Positions 7,722 to 15,797 of a stretch of 64,000 nucleotides of DNA are shown piece after piece (position 1 is the first letter of the stretch; every line of letters starts with the position of its first letter). Under the pieces are notes generated by a model. It did no database searches. It saw only the letters and a program-made list of their open reading frames with translations, and was not told where the DNA came from. A program made the translations under genes and the position numbers. The stretch comes from Mycobacterium sp. Root135 (GTDB lineage: Bacteria > Actinomycetota > Actinomycetes > Mycobacteriales > Mycobacteriaceae). Location of the stretch: contig NZ_LMEZ01000009.1 in NCBI RefSeq assembly GCF_001426545.1, forward strand, positions 434,001 through 498,000, in the 5' to 3' direction.

Positions 7722-8720
7722 TCACGGGACGACGGTGGAACCGATCGTCGGCATGAACTGGCACTGCTTCTCGGTGGTGGTGACCTGACCGAAGATGGTC
7801 GACATGATGCTGCCCGAGCCGGTGTCGGCGATCGCGGTGAGCGTCGTCGGCCCCGCCGGGTTGATGTCGGCCTGCGGCTTGAGCGTCACCGTTCCCGACT
7901 TGCCGGTGGTCAGGTTGACCCACGTGACGTTCAGCGGGAGCTTCTGCACGGGGGCCGGTCCCGGTGTTCCCATCGCGGTGAACACGTAGGCCGTCTGGCC
8001 GGCGACGGGTCCTGGCTTGGGGATCGACGCAGGGCCCGCGACGGAGATTGCCGCCGCCAGCACGTTGCCGCCGTCGGACCCGCACCCGTTGCCGATCGAC
8101 GGGTACATGAAGTCCTGCGTGGTCGGCGCGTCCGGCCCGAAGTTGGGCGCCGGTGCGGGAACTGCGCCGTCCGGGCTGGGGATGGTCGCCGCGGCGGGCA
8201 CGGCCGCGGGGGCCGGAGCCACTGCCGCCTCGGGGGCCGGAGCCGCCACCGCCTCGGGGGCCGGAGCGGGCGCCGGCGCCGCGTCGGGAGCCGGCACCGC
8301 AGCCAGTGGCGCCGCGTCCGGTGCGGGGCCGACGGCATTCGCCGGGTCGATCCCCTGTGGGAGGTGCGCCTCGGTGCCGGGGATGGCGCCCGCCGCTGGG
8401 ACGTGGGCCACCTGGGGATCGGCGACGAACTGGTTCACCGCCGTCGCGACGTTCTTCGATCCCGACGGCATCGCGCTGTTGCCCGCGAACGCCGCCGCCG
8501 CGGCCATCAGCATCGAGGCGGCGTTCGTCGGGTCACCAGCGGCTTGTTGAATGACCGGTCCCAGGCTCTCCATCGCGGGGAGCCCTGGCGCCTGAAGACC
8601 GCTGATCGGCAACGGCAACGGCAACGGCGGCGCGGGTTCCGCGTTGGCGACCGGTTGGGCGCTCAGCACGAGCGCGGCCGACGCACCGAGTGCGATCAGA
8701 AGCGTTCTGGTCGATGGCAT
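7722..8720 (-). CDS. Exported Ala/Pro-rich protein (Rv1157c-like)
   Basis: A 332-residue secreted protein. The signal peptide is MPSTRTLLIALGASAALVLS... with cleavage after VANA (about residue 27). The helical, Ala-rich region (30-130) is followed by a low-complexity Pro/Ala linker (about 125-215; repeated APAPEA units). A C-terminal globular domain (about 220-332) has two cysteines (GNGCGSDGG and EKQCQFMP) and a predicted beta-rich body. It matches Rv1157c by position and composition. The methionine before the signal peptide was chosen over an in-frame start at 8876 that adds only Arg/Pro/His-rich sequence. No enzymatic motif is seen; a cell-wall role is possible but unproven. Confidence 0.8.
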   Translation of the reverse strand: MPSTRTLLIALGASAALVLSAQPVANAEPAPPLPLPLPISGLQAPGLPAMESLGPVIQQAAGDPTNAASMLMAAAAAFAGNSAMPSGSKNVATAVNQFVADPQVAHVPAAGAIPGTEAHLPQGIDPANAVGPAPDAAPLAAVPAPDAAPAPAPAPEAVAAPAPEAAVAPAPAAVPAAATIPSPDGAVPAPAPNFGPDAPTTQDFMYPSIGNGCGSDGGNVLAAAISVAGPASIPKPGPVAGQTAYVFTAMGTPGPAPVQKLPLNVTWVNLTTGKSGTVTLKPQADINPAGPTTLTAIADTGSGSIMSTIFGQVTTTEKQCQFMPTIGSTVVP

Positions 8721-8766
8721 GACTCTCCCGTGATGTCGATGGTGGTGCGGCGGTGAGGGGTGAACG

Positions 8767-9429
8767 TCAGGGCAGTGCGGAGGTGGGGAAGAACAGCGGT
8801 GCGAACGCGCCTTCTGCCGTGGCGGGCAGCGCGGGTGCGATCGCAGCCGGGACGGCGGCGACGGCCGCGGGCGCAAGGGCCGTCGCGGCGGGCACTGCGG
8901 CGGGGACGGCTGCCGGTGACCGCGGAAGCAGGTTGGCCAGCGGCAGGCCCGGGGGCAGCAGCGAGGTCAGGTCACCCGGGAAGCTGAGCTCCTTGGGTAG
9001 CGGCAACACGTTGTTCGCGACCTGCGGGATCTGGACCTCGGCGGTGGGGACCAGGCCGGCAGGCTGCGCTGCGGGCACCGCGGCGGGAGCGGCGGCGGCG
9101 GGCAGCAGGCCGGGCAGGGCCGACGTCGCCGGGGCAGCGGCAGGCGCCGCGGCGGCGGGCAGCGTCACCGACGCGGTGGCCGCCGGCGCCGGTGCTGCGG
9201 GGGCGGCCGCCGGTGCGGCTGCCGCGCCCGTGAACGCCGACGCGAGGCCCTGCAGCATCGCCGGCGCGTTGGCCGGCGACATGCCGTTGAGGAACGGGAT
9301 GTTCGGCATGGCGGGCGCGGGGGCCGGAATCGGGTCGGCCGATGCGGTGGCGCTGAGCAGCAGGGCACCCGGGACGGCGCATGCGGCCGCGATCACGCTG
9401 GTGGCAAGGGCTTTTCTGGCGAAGTGCAT
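8767..9429 (-). CDS. Exported Ala/Pro-rich protein (Rv1158c-like)
   Basis: A 220-residue protein with a signal peptide (MHFARKALATSVIAAACAVP..., cleavage after ASA near residue 31). The rest is dominated by Ala, Pro and Leu, with only short non-repetitive patches (IPFLNGMSPANAPAMLQGL and LPKELSFPGDLTSLLPPGLP). It lies 46 bp upstream of the related gene at 7722, in the same order as Rv1158c-Rv1157c. It may be co-transcribed with that gene. Secreted Ala/Pro-rich proteins of this kind are often O-mannosylated in mycobacteria, which is inference here. No catalytic motif is visible. Confidence 0.78.
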   Translation of the reverse strand: MHFARKALATSVIAAACAVPGALLLSATASADPIPAPAPAMPNIPFLNGMSPANAPAMLQGLASAFTGAAAAPAAAPAAPAPAATASVTLPAAAAPAAAPATSALPGLLPAAAAPAAVPAAQPAGLVPTAEVQIPQVANNVLPLPKELSFPGDLTSLLPPGLPLANLLPRSPAAVPAAVPAATALAPAAVAAVPAAIAPALPATAEGAFAPLFFPTSALP

Positions 9430-9538
9430 GGTTCTCCCGATCAGTTGGTGACACGTCTGAAACCGAAGCTACGGAGTTACTGGTGTTACTCAAGTGACAC
9501 GTGTGGCATTTACTCAACCGTTATGGCTATGACGGCCG

Positions 9539-10792
9539 ATGGTGACCGAACCGCCCGCCTGGCACGCCCGGCGGCGACCGGAAACTAGAGTCGGACGGAT
9601 AACGAGACAGTCAGAGGTCGAACCCGTCGGCGTCACCGTGGTGCCCCGACGCCGAGTGGCGGGCGCCGCGCCGTACCTGCTCGCGGTCAGCCTTCTCGCG
9701 CGGTTCGCCGTCACCTACCTGGTGCCCAACGGCACCAACTTCATCGACCTCCACGTCTACGTCGACGGCGCCGCGACCATGCGCGACGGCGGCCTCTACG
9801 ACTTCGTCTACCACCCGGTGATCCCGCCGCTGCCGCTGCAGTTCACCTATCCGCCGTTCGCCGGCGTGGTGTTCTACCCGCTGCACTTCCTGCCGTTCCC
9901 CGTCGTCGCCCTGTGCTGGCAGCTCGGCACCGTGGCGGCGCTCTACGGCTCCGCGGCGCTCGTCCTGAAGATGATGGGCACGCCCGACGCCCGGCAGGCG
10001 ATGGCGTGGACCGCGCTCGCCATCTGGTTCGAACCGGTACGCCACCTCTTCGAACTCGGCCAGGTCGGCGCGCTGCTGATGATCGCCGTGCTCTATGCGG
10101 TGTATAGCACCAGATGGTGGGTGTCCGGGGTGTTGGTGGGGCTGGCGACCGGCATGAAGCTCACGCCTGCGGTGGCGGGCATGTACTTCGTCGGCGCGCG
10201 CCGGTGGGGCGTCGTGCTGCTCTCTGCGGTGGTGTTCGGCGCGACGGTGGCGGCGTCGATCCTGCTTGGCGGCGCTCAGGCCCGCTTCTACTTCACCGAC
10301 CTGCTGGGCAACGCCAACCGGGTCGGCGTGGTGGACACCCCGATGAACCAGTCGCTGCGCGGCGCCCTTGGCTACGTGGCGGGTCACGACGTCGGGTACG
10401 GCGTGCCGCTGCTGGTCGCCGTCGCGGTCACCGCGGCGCTCAGCCTGGCGGCGTGGTGGCGGGTCGGGGCCGACGACGCGCTCGGCCGGATCGTCGTGGT
10501 GATGCTGTTCGGGTTGCTGATCTCACCCATCAGCTGGACCCACCACTGGGTGTGGATGATGCCGCTGGCCATGTGGCTGGTGCTCGGGTCGACACATCCG
10601 GGCGCCAGGGTCGTCGGCTGGGCGTGGGTGGTGCTCGCCTACGTCGGGTCGCCGTGGTTGGTGACGTTCGCCGGTGACACCGGCAGGCTGGACGGCAGGC
10701 CCTGGTACGCCGAGCTGTGCGGCTCGCTCTACGTGCTGGCGGCGGTGGCGACGCTGGCCTACCTCGCGGTGGTCAGCCGACGATCCGGTTGA
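9539..10792 (+). CDS. pimE: PimE, polyprenol-phosphomannose-dependent alpha-1,2-mannosyltransferase
   Basis: A 417-residue GT87 integral-membrane glycosyltransferase that adds the fifth (alpha-1,2-linked) mannose to phosphatidylinositol mannosides on the periplasmic side, using polyprenyl phosphomannose. About ten hydrophobic segments are visible. The first extracytoplasmic loop has NFIDLHVYVDGA, whose Asp (residue 70) corresponds to the essential Asp58 of M. tuberculosis PimE. FTYPPFAGVVFYPLHFLPF and WTHHWVWMMPLAMW are further family patches. It is flanked by Rv1158c-like and Rv1159A/mutT2-like genes as in M. tuberculosis. The ATG at 9539 gives a cytoplasmic tail of normal length; GTGs further in are alternatives. 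Its 3' end overlaps the convergent pterin dehydratase by 20 bp. Confidence 0.93.
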   Translation: MVTEPPAWHARRRPETRVGRITRQSEVEPVGVTVVPRRRVAGAAPYLLAVSLLARFAVTYLVPNGTNFIDLHVYVDGAATMRDGGLYDFVYHPVIPPLPLQFTYPPFAGVVFYPLHFLPFPVVALCWQLGTVAALYGSAALVLKMMGTPDARQAMAWTALAIWFEPVRHLFELGQVGALLMIAVLYAVYSTRWWVSGVLVGLATGMKLTPAVAGMYFVGARRWGVVLLSAVVFGATVAASILLGGAQARFYFTDLLGNANRVGVVDTPMNQSLRGALGYVAGHDVGYGVPLLVAVAVTAALSLAAWWRVGADDALGRIVVVMLFGLLISPISWTHHWVWMMPLAMWLVLGSTHPGARVVGWAWVVLAYVGSPWLVTFAGDTGRLDGRPWYAELCGSLYVLAAVATLAYLAVVSRRSG

Positions 10793-11054
10793 TGTCGCCT
10801 GCCATCGCGACGTCCTTGTCGGTGATGCCGCCCTCGGAGTGCGTGACGAGTGTGAAAGTCACTGTCCGCCAACGGATGTCGATGTCGGGGTGGTGATCCT
10901 CGAGTTCCGCATGTTCGCCGACGCGGCGGACGGCGTCGATGCCGTCGAGGAATGCGGGGAACTTCACCGATCGGCGTAGGGCTCCGTCGGAGTGTTCCCA
11001 GCCCGCCAGGTCGGCCAGGGCGGCGTTCACTTGATCGTCGGTCAGCACGGCCAT
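10773..11054 (-). CDS. Pterin-4a-carbinolamine dehydratase-like protein
   Basis: A 93-residue protein of the PCD/DCoH family, with LAGWEHSDGALRRSVKF, the catalytic cluster ELEDHHPDIDIRW (two adjacent His plus a third further on) and TLVTHSEGGITDKD. PCD dehydrates 4a-hydroxytetrahydropterin. In mycobacteria (Rv1159A-like) the physiological partner is unclear because pterin-dependent hydroxylases are often absent. The start is ATG 11052-11054; the longer in-frame ORF extends antisense through mutT2 and is spurious. It is divergent from mutT2 (25 bp between starts) and convergent with pimE. Confidence 0.9.
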   Translation of the reverse strand: MAVLTDDQVNAALADLAGWEHSDGALRRSVKFPAFLDGIDAVRRVGEHAELEDHHPDIDIRWRTVTFTLVTHSEGGITDKDVAMAGDINRIVG

Positions 11055-11078
11055 GTTTCGACGGTATACCGTCGCAGC

Positions 11079-11522
11079 GTGCCGAACCAGATCGTCGTCG
11101 CGGGCGCCTTGATCGTCGGCGCCAAACTTCTGGTGGCCCAACGCGACCGGCCTCCGGAACTCGCCGGACTGTGGGAACTGCCCGGCGGCAAGGTGACGCC
11201 GGGGGAGAGTGACGCCGCAGCACTGACCCGCGAACTCGACGAGGAACTGGGCGTCGAGGTCAGTGTCGGAGCCCAGCTGAGCGCCGAGGTGGCGTTGAGC
11301 GCGACGACGATCCTGCGGGCCTTCCGCGTCACGCAGACGGGCGGAACCCTGCACCCGCGTGACCATCGCGCGCTGCGCTGGGTGACCGCCGACGAGCTCG
11401 ACGCGCTCGACTGGGTGCCCGCCGACCGTGCCTGGTTGCCGGAACTGACCGCCGTTCTGGCGCGGCACGACGGCGTCGACCGTAGGTCTTCTGGCGGAGA
11501 TCGGCGGCCGGGAACGCCATAG
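11079..11522 (+). CDS. mutT2: MutT2-like NUDIX hydrolase
   Basis: A 147-residue NUDIX pyrophosphohydrolase. The Nudix box reads GGKVTPGESDAAALTREL followed by DEELGV, giving all consensus Gly/Glu/Arg positions. The preceding ELAGLWELPGGK is typical of MutT enzymes acting on oxidised (d)GTP or dCTP. Rv1160 (MutT2), in the same position, prefers dCTP and 5-methyl-dCTP in published work; substrate choice here is inferred. GTG 11079 was chosen because it gives the normal N-terminus PNQIVVAGALIV and is preceded by a TATACC hexamer; the ORF extends upstream but into the divergent gene. Confidence 0.92.
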   Translation: MPNQIVVAGALIVGAKLLVAQRDRPPELAGLWELPGGKVTPGESDAAALTRELDEELGVEVSVGAQLSAEVALSATTILRAFRVTQTGGTLHPRDHRALRWVTADELDALDWVPADRAWLPELTAVLARHDGVDRRSSGGDRRPGTP

Positions 11523-11730
11523 CACCCACGCTCGGCGACCATTCCGCTGCGGTGACATGGCGCACACCGTGGCGACGCATCGACCGAACGCCCGAGGCGA
11601 ATGCGTCGGCGGGACGGGCGTGGCTTCGACCACCGGCGGCCACCTCGGCGGCGCGTCGTGGCCCACCTTGGTGAACGGTCGCGTCGCTACCGGGTTCCGC
11701 GGCGCATGACGACGGCATCCGCGCAGCTCA
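11523..11730. other. Intergenic gap at the narGHJI position
   Basis: About 208 bp with no supported gene between mutT2 and the convergent small Cys-rich gene. In M. tuberculosis and several other mycobacteria the nitrate reductase operon narGHJI lies here. No similarity to nar coding sequence was recognised, so the locus appears empty rather than decayed. Confidence 0.5.
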
Positions 11731-11898
11731 TCACGCCTTTCTGGCGCGTTTGAAGACCTTCTCCAACTCCTTGCCGCGAATACCCGAGAGTTCGGCTTTG
11801 TGCACCTTGTGGAGAACGAGTGGGCAGCGTTTACAGCGGGGTTTGCTGCGACAACACTTCTTCTTCGCCTTGAGCGTGGCGAACTCCGACGGCTTCAC
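11731..11898 (-). CDS. Small Lys/Cys-rich protein, possible metal-binding
   Basis: A 55-residue basic protein (VKPSEFATLKAKKKCCRSKP at the N-terminus) with the cysteine pattern CC-x5-C-x2-CP. The second half, HKAELSGIRGKELEKVFKRA, is helical and charged. The clustered cysteines could hold a zinc or Fe-S site. The GTG at 11896-11898 was chosen because the family-like sequence begins there; the ORF continues to 12006 but that part overlaps the start of typA. It is divergent from typA with 73 bp between starts. Similar small proteins are, to my knowledge, common in actinobacteria but uncharacterised. Confidence 0.7.
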   Translation of the reverse strand: MKPSEFATLKAKKKCCRSKPRCKRCPLVLHKVHKAELSGIRGKELEKVFKRARKA

Positions 11899-11971
11899 TT
11901 GTCCCTCTCCATGCGCGCGGGCGAAACCCGCCGTTTTCGCGATTGCATACCTACGCTGCGACAATCTGGAG

Positions 11972-13873
11972 GTGGATTCCCGCCCCAACTTTCGCAATGT
12001 CGCCATCGTCGCTCACGTCGACCACGGTAAGACCACCCTCGTCGACGCCATGCTCCGGCAGTCCGGAGCGCTGACGCACCGCGGTGACGACTCCGTCGAG
12101 CGCCTGATGGACTCCGGTGACCTGGAGAAGGAAAAGGGCATCACGATCCTGGCGAAGAACACCGCCGTGCATCGCCTCAATCCCGACGGCTCCATGACGG
12201 TCATCAACGTCATCGACACCCCGGGCCACGCCGACTTCGGTGGCGAGGTCGAGCGCGGCCTGTCGATGGTCGACGGCGTGCTGCTGTTGGTCGACGCGTC
12301 CGAGGGCCCGCTGCCGCAGACCCGCTTCGTGCTGCGCAAGGCGCTGACCGCGCACCTGCCGGTGATCGTGTGCGTCAACAAGACCGACCGTCCCGACGCC
12401 CGCATCGCCGAGGTGGTCTCCGAGAGCCACGACCTGCTGCTCGACGTCGCATCCGACTTGGACGAAGAAGCGCAGAAGGCCGCCGAGTTCGCGCTCGGCC
12501 TGCCGACGCTCTACGCCTCGGGTCGCGCAGGCATCGCCAGCACCACCCAGCCAGCCAACGGTGAGAACCCCGACGGCGAGAACCTCGACGTGCTCTTCGA
12601 CGTGCTCCTCGAGCACATCCCCGAGCCCGAGGGTGACCCCGAGGCCCCGCTGCAGGCCCTGGTCACCAACCTCGACGCCTCGGCGTTCCTCGGCCGCCTG
12701 GCGCTGATCCGCATCTACAAGGGTCGGATCAAGAAGGGCCAGCAGATCGCGTGGATGCGCGAAGTGGACGGCCATCCCGTCATCACCAACGCGAAGATCA
12801 CCGAACTCCTGGCCACCGAAGGCGTCGAGCGGACCAGCACCAACGAAGCGGTGGCGGGCGACATCGTCGCCGTCGCGGGTATGCCCGAGATCATGATCGG
12901 CGACACCCTCGCCGACGTCGACCACGCGCACGCACTGCCGCGCATCACCGTCGACGAACCCGCCATCTCGGTCACCATCGGCACCAACACCTCGCCGCTG
13001 GCCGGCAAGGTGTCCGGCCACAAGCTGACCGCCCGCATGGTGAAGGCCCGGTTGGACAGCGAACTGATCGGCAACGTGTCGATCAAGGTCGTCGACATCG
13101 ACCGCCCCGACGCCTGGGAGGTCCAGGGCCGTGGCGAGTTGGCGCTGGCCATCCTCGTGGAGCAGATGCGTCGCGAAGGGTTCGAGCTCACCGTCGGCAA
13201 GCCGCAGGTGGTCACCAGGATGGTCGACGGCAAGCTGCACGAGCCGTTCGAATCGATGACCATCGACTGTCCCGAGGAGTTCGTCGGCGCGGTCACGCAG
13301 CTGATGGCCGCGCGCAAGGCCCGCATGGAGGAGATGGCCAACCACGCCGCGGGGTGGGTGCGCATGGACTTCATCGTCCCCAGCCGCGGGCTGATCGGCT
13401 TCCGCACCGACTTCCTCACGCTGACGCGCGGCACCGGCATCGCCAACGCCGTGTTCGACGGTTACCGCCCGTGGGCCGGCGAGATCAGGGCCCGCCACAC
13501 CGGTTCGCTCGTGTCCGACCGCACCGGCAAGATCACGCCGTTCGCCTTGACGCAGCTGTCGGACCGCGGCCAGTTCTTCGTCGTGCCGGGTGACGACACC
13601 TACGAGGGCCAGGTCGTGGGCATCAACCCCCGCGCCGAGGACCTCGACATCAACGCCACCCGCGAAAAGAAGCTCACCAACATGCGCTCGGCCAACGCCG
13701 ACGTCTTCGAAACGCTGGCCCGGCCGCTGGAAATGGGTCTGGAGCAGGCGATGGAGTTCTGCGCCGAGGACGAGTGCGTGGAGGTCACCCCCGAGGTGGT
13801 CCGCGTCCGCAAGGTGGAGTTGGCCGCGACGACCCGGGCCCGCTCTAAGTCGCGCTTGAAGGCCCGCAACTGA
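11972..13873 (+). CDS. typA: TypA/BipA ribosome-associated GTPase
   Basis: A 633-residue translational GTPase of the EF-G/BipA class, which binds the 70S ribosome or aids 50S assembly under stress. G1 is AHVDHGKTT, G2 the KGITI switch, G3 DTPGHADFGGEV and G4 NKTDRPDAR. EF-G-like domains II, III and V follow, then the BipA-specific C-terminal domain (HTGSLVSDRTGK, GVDINPRAEDLDIN-type region). The GTG at 11972 directly precedes DSRPNFRNVAIVAHVDHGK and gives normal family length. The ORF extends upstream to 11750, but that part is antisense to the small Cys-rich gene. It is followed 28 bp later by lpqW. Confidence 0.96.
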   Translation: MDSRPNFRNVAIVAHVDHGKTTLVDAMLRQSGALTHRGDDSVERLMDSGDLEKEKGITILAKNTAVHRLNPDGSMTVINVIDTPGHADFGGEVERGLSMVDGVLLLVDASEGPLPQTRFVLRKALTAHLPVIVCVNKTDRPDARIAEVVSESHDLLLDVASDLDEEAQKAAEFALGLPTLYASGRAGIASTTQPANGENPDGENLDVLFDVLLEHIPEPEGDPEAPLQALVTNLDASAFLGRLALIRIYKGRIKKGQQIAWMREVDGHPVITNAKITELLATEGVERTSTNEAVAGDIVAVAGMPEIMIGDTLADVDHAHALPRITVDEPAISVTIGTNTSPLAGKVSGHKLTARMVKARLDSELIGNVSIKVVDIDRPDAWEVQGRGELALAILVEQMRREGFELTVGKPQVVTRMVDGKLHEPFESMTIDCPEEFVGAVTQLMAARKARMEEMANHAAGWVRMDFIVPSRGLIGFRTDFLTLTRGTGIANAVFDGYRPWAGEIRARHTGSLVSDRTGKITPFALTQLSDRGQFFVVPGDDTYEGQVVGINPRAEDLDINATREKKLTNMRSANADVFETLARPLEMGLEQAMEFCAEDECVEVTPEVVRVRKVELAATTRARSKSRLKARN

Positions 13874-13888
13874 CTCGGCGCGGCCCGA

Positions 13889-13902
13889 TAGCCTGAAGGG
13901 CG
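13889..13902 (+). promoter_or_regulatory. Leaderless promoter of lpqW
   Basis: TAGCCT (13889-13894) is followed by 7 nt and the GTG start at 13902. This gives lpqW its own promoter in the 28-bp gap after typA. Confidence 0.5.
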
Positions 13903-15797
13903 TGCCGACGAACTTGCGACGAATAAGCTCCGTCGCCGGTGCTCTGACTGCCACGTTGATGCTGGTGGCGGCCTGTACCGTCAGCCCGCCGCCGGCGCCG
14001 CAAAGCACCGAGACGGCGGAGAGCACACCACCGCCGCCGCTCAAGGCGTCGCAGATCATCATGGCGATCGACGCCATCGGGCCGGGGTTCAACCCTCACC
14101 TGCTGTCGGACCAGTCGCCGGTGAACGCGGCCATCGCGTCCCTGGTGCTGCCGAGTTCGTTCCGCCCGATCCCCGATCCGCAGTCGCCGACGGGCTCGCG
14201 GTGGGAACTCGACCCCACCATGCTCGAGTCGGCGGAGGTGACGAGCGAGGATCCGTTCACCGTCACCTACAAGATCCGGCCCGAAGCCCAGTGGACCGAC
14301 AACGCGCCGATCGCCGCCGACGACTACTGGTACCTGTGGCGTCAGATGGTCAGCGCGCCAGGCGTCGTCGACCCGGCGGGGTACGACCTCATCACCGGAG
14401 TCCAGTCCCTGGCGGGCGGCAAGACCGCCGTGGTGACGTTCTCCCAGGCCTACCCGGCGTGGCGGGAACTGTTCAACGACATCCTTCCCGCCCACATCGT
14501 CAAGGACGTGCCGGGCGGGTTCGCGGCCGGGCTGCTCAGGGCTCTTCCGGTGACCGGTGGGCAGTTCCGCGTCGACTCCATCGATCCGCAGCGCGACGAG
14601 ATCCTGTTGGCGCGCAACGACCGGTATTGGGGTCAGCCCGCCAAACCGGATCAGATCCTGTTCCGCCGCGGTGGAGCGCCCGCCGTGCTCGCCGACTCGA
14701 TCCGCAACGGTGACACCCAGGTTGCCCAGGTGCACGGCGGTCAATCCGCGTTCGTCCAACTCGGGGCCATCCCCGACGTCCGGACCGCGCGGATCGTCAC
14801 GCCGCGCGTGATGCAGGTGACGCTGCGGGCCCAGCAACCGGCTCTTCAGGACACCCAGGTGCGCAAAGCGATCCTCGGGTTGCTCGACGTGGACCTGCTG
14901 GCCTCCGTCGGTGCGGGCAGCGACAACACCGTGACGCTGGCTCAGGCGCAGGTGCGGTCACCGTCGGATCCGGGGTACGCACCGACCGCGCCGCCCGCCC
15001 TGCCCCGGGAGGCCGCTCTGGACCTGCTGAAGGCCAGCGGTTACGTCGTCGAGCAGGAGGTGTCCTCGACGAGTCCGATGCCGCCGCCGACGCCGGGTTC
15101 GCCACCGCCGACCAGGGGGCGCATCAGCAAGGACGGCGAGCAGTTGCGATTCGTGCTCGGGGTCGCGGCCAACGACCCGACGTCGGTGGCCGTCGCCAAC
15201 ACCGCCGCCGACCAGCTGCGCAGCGTCGGCATCTCGGCGTCAGTCCTGGCGCTCGACCCGCCGGCGCTCTACGGCGACGCGCTGTCCCAGAACCGCGTCG
15301 ACGCGATCGTCGGCTGGCACCAGGCGGGCGGCGATCTCGCGACCGCGTTGGCGTCGCGCTTCGGCTGCCCCGCGCTCGAGGCGACCGCGGTGCCCACCGC
15401 CCCGCCGAGCGGCACCCCGACTCCGATCCCGTCGACGACGACGTCGGCCACCCCGCCGCGCTCGACTACCACCACCGCCACGGCGACGACACCCCCGTCG
15501 GAACCCCAGTCCCCGTCGGGTCCCGATCAGCTCGTCCAGGCCCCCAGCAACCTGACCGGCATCTGCGACCGCAGCATCCAGCCGAACATCGACGCCGCGC
15601 TCGACGGCAGCCAGCCGATCGGCGACGTGCTCACCGCGGTCGAACCGAGATTGTGGAACATGGCGACCGTCCTGCCGATCCTGCAGGACACCACCATCGT
15701 CGCCGCGGCACCGAACGTGCAGAACGTGAGCCTGTCGGGCGCCGTCCCGGTCGGCATCGTCGGCGACGCGGGGAACTGGGTCAAGGGACCGCAGTAG
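13902..15797 (+). CDS. lpqW: LpqW lipoprotein (family 5 solute-binding fold)
   Basis: A 631-residue lipoprotein. The signal peptide ends in the lipobox LVAAC, with C25 the lipidated residue. The mature part has the fold of extracellular oligopeptide-binding proteins (SBP family 5), with WTDNAPIAADDYWYLWRQM and NRVDAIVGWHQAGG. A low-complexity Pro/Ser/Thr insert (about residues 495-540) interrupts the C-terminal lobe. In M. smegmatis LpqW channels PIM4 toward LAM synthesis and works together with PimE, which lies 4 kb upstream here. Its 3' end overlaps the convergent ClC gene by 17 bp. Confidence 0.92.
   Translation: MPTNLRRISSVAGALTATLMLVAACTVSPPPAPQSTETAESTPPPPLKASQIIMAIDAIGPGFNPHLLSDQSPVNAAIASLVLPSSFRPIPDPQSPTGSRWELDPTMLESAEVTSEDPFTVTYKIRPEAQWTDNAPIAADDYWYLWRQMVSAPGVVDPAGYDLITGVQSLAGGKTAVVTFSQAYPAWRELFNDILPAHIVKDVPGGFAAGLLRALPVTGGQFRVDSIDPQRDEILLARNDRYWGQPAKPDQILFRRGGAPAVLADSIRNGDTQVAQVHGGQSAFVQLGAIPDVRTARIVTPRVMQVTLRAQQPALQDTQVRKAILGLLDVDLLASVGAGSDNTVTLAQAQVRSPSDPGYAPTAPPALPREAALDLLKASGYVVEQEVSSTSPMPPPTPGSPPPTRGRISKDGEQLRFVLGVAANDPTSVAVANTAADQLRSVGISASVLALDPPALYGDALSQNRVDAIVGWHQAGGDLATALASRFGCPALEATAVPTAPPSGTPTPIPSTTTSATPPRSTTTTATATTPPSEPQSPSGPDQLVQAPSNLTGICDRSIQPNIDAALDGSQPIGDVLTAVEPRLWNMATVLPILQDTTIVAAAPNVQNVSLSGAVPVGIVGDAGNWVKGPQ

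Noticed and set aside
8160..8330. GC-rich repeats in the Ala/Pro-rich gene
   Set aside because: These are codon repeats of a Pro/Ala linker, not an independent DNA repeat element.
11951..14092. 713-residue minus-strand ORF opposite typA
   Set aside because: Antisense shadow; repetitive V/D/G/H composition and no domain, while the plus strand encodes a complete GTPase.
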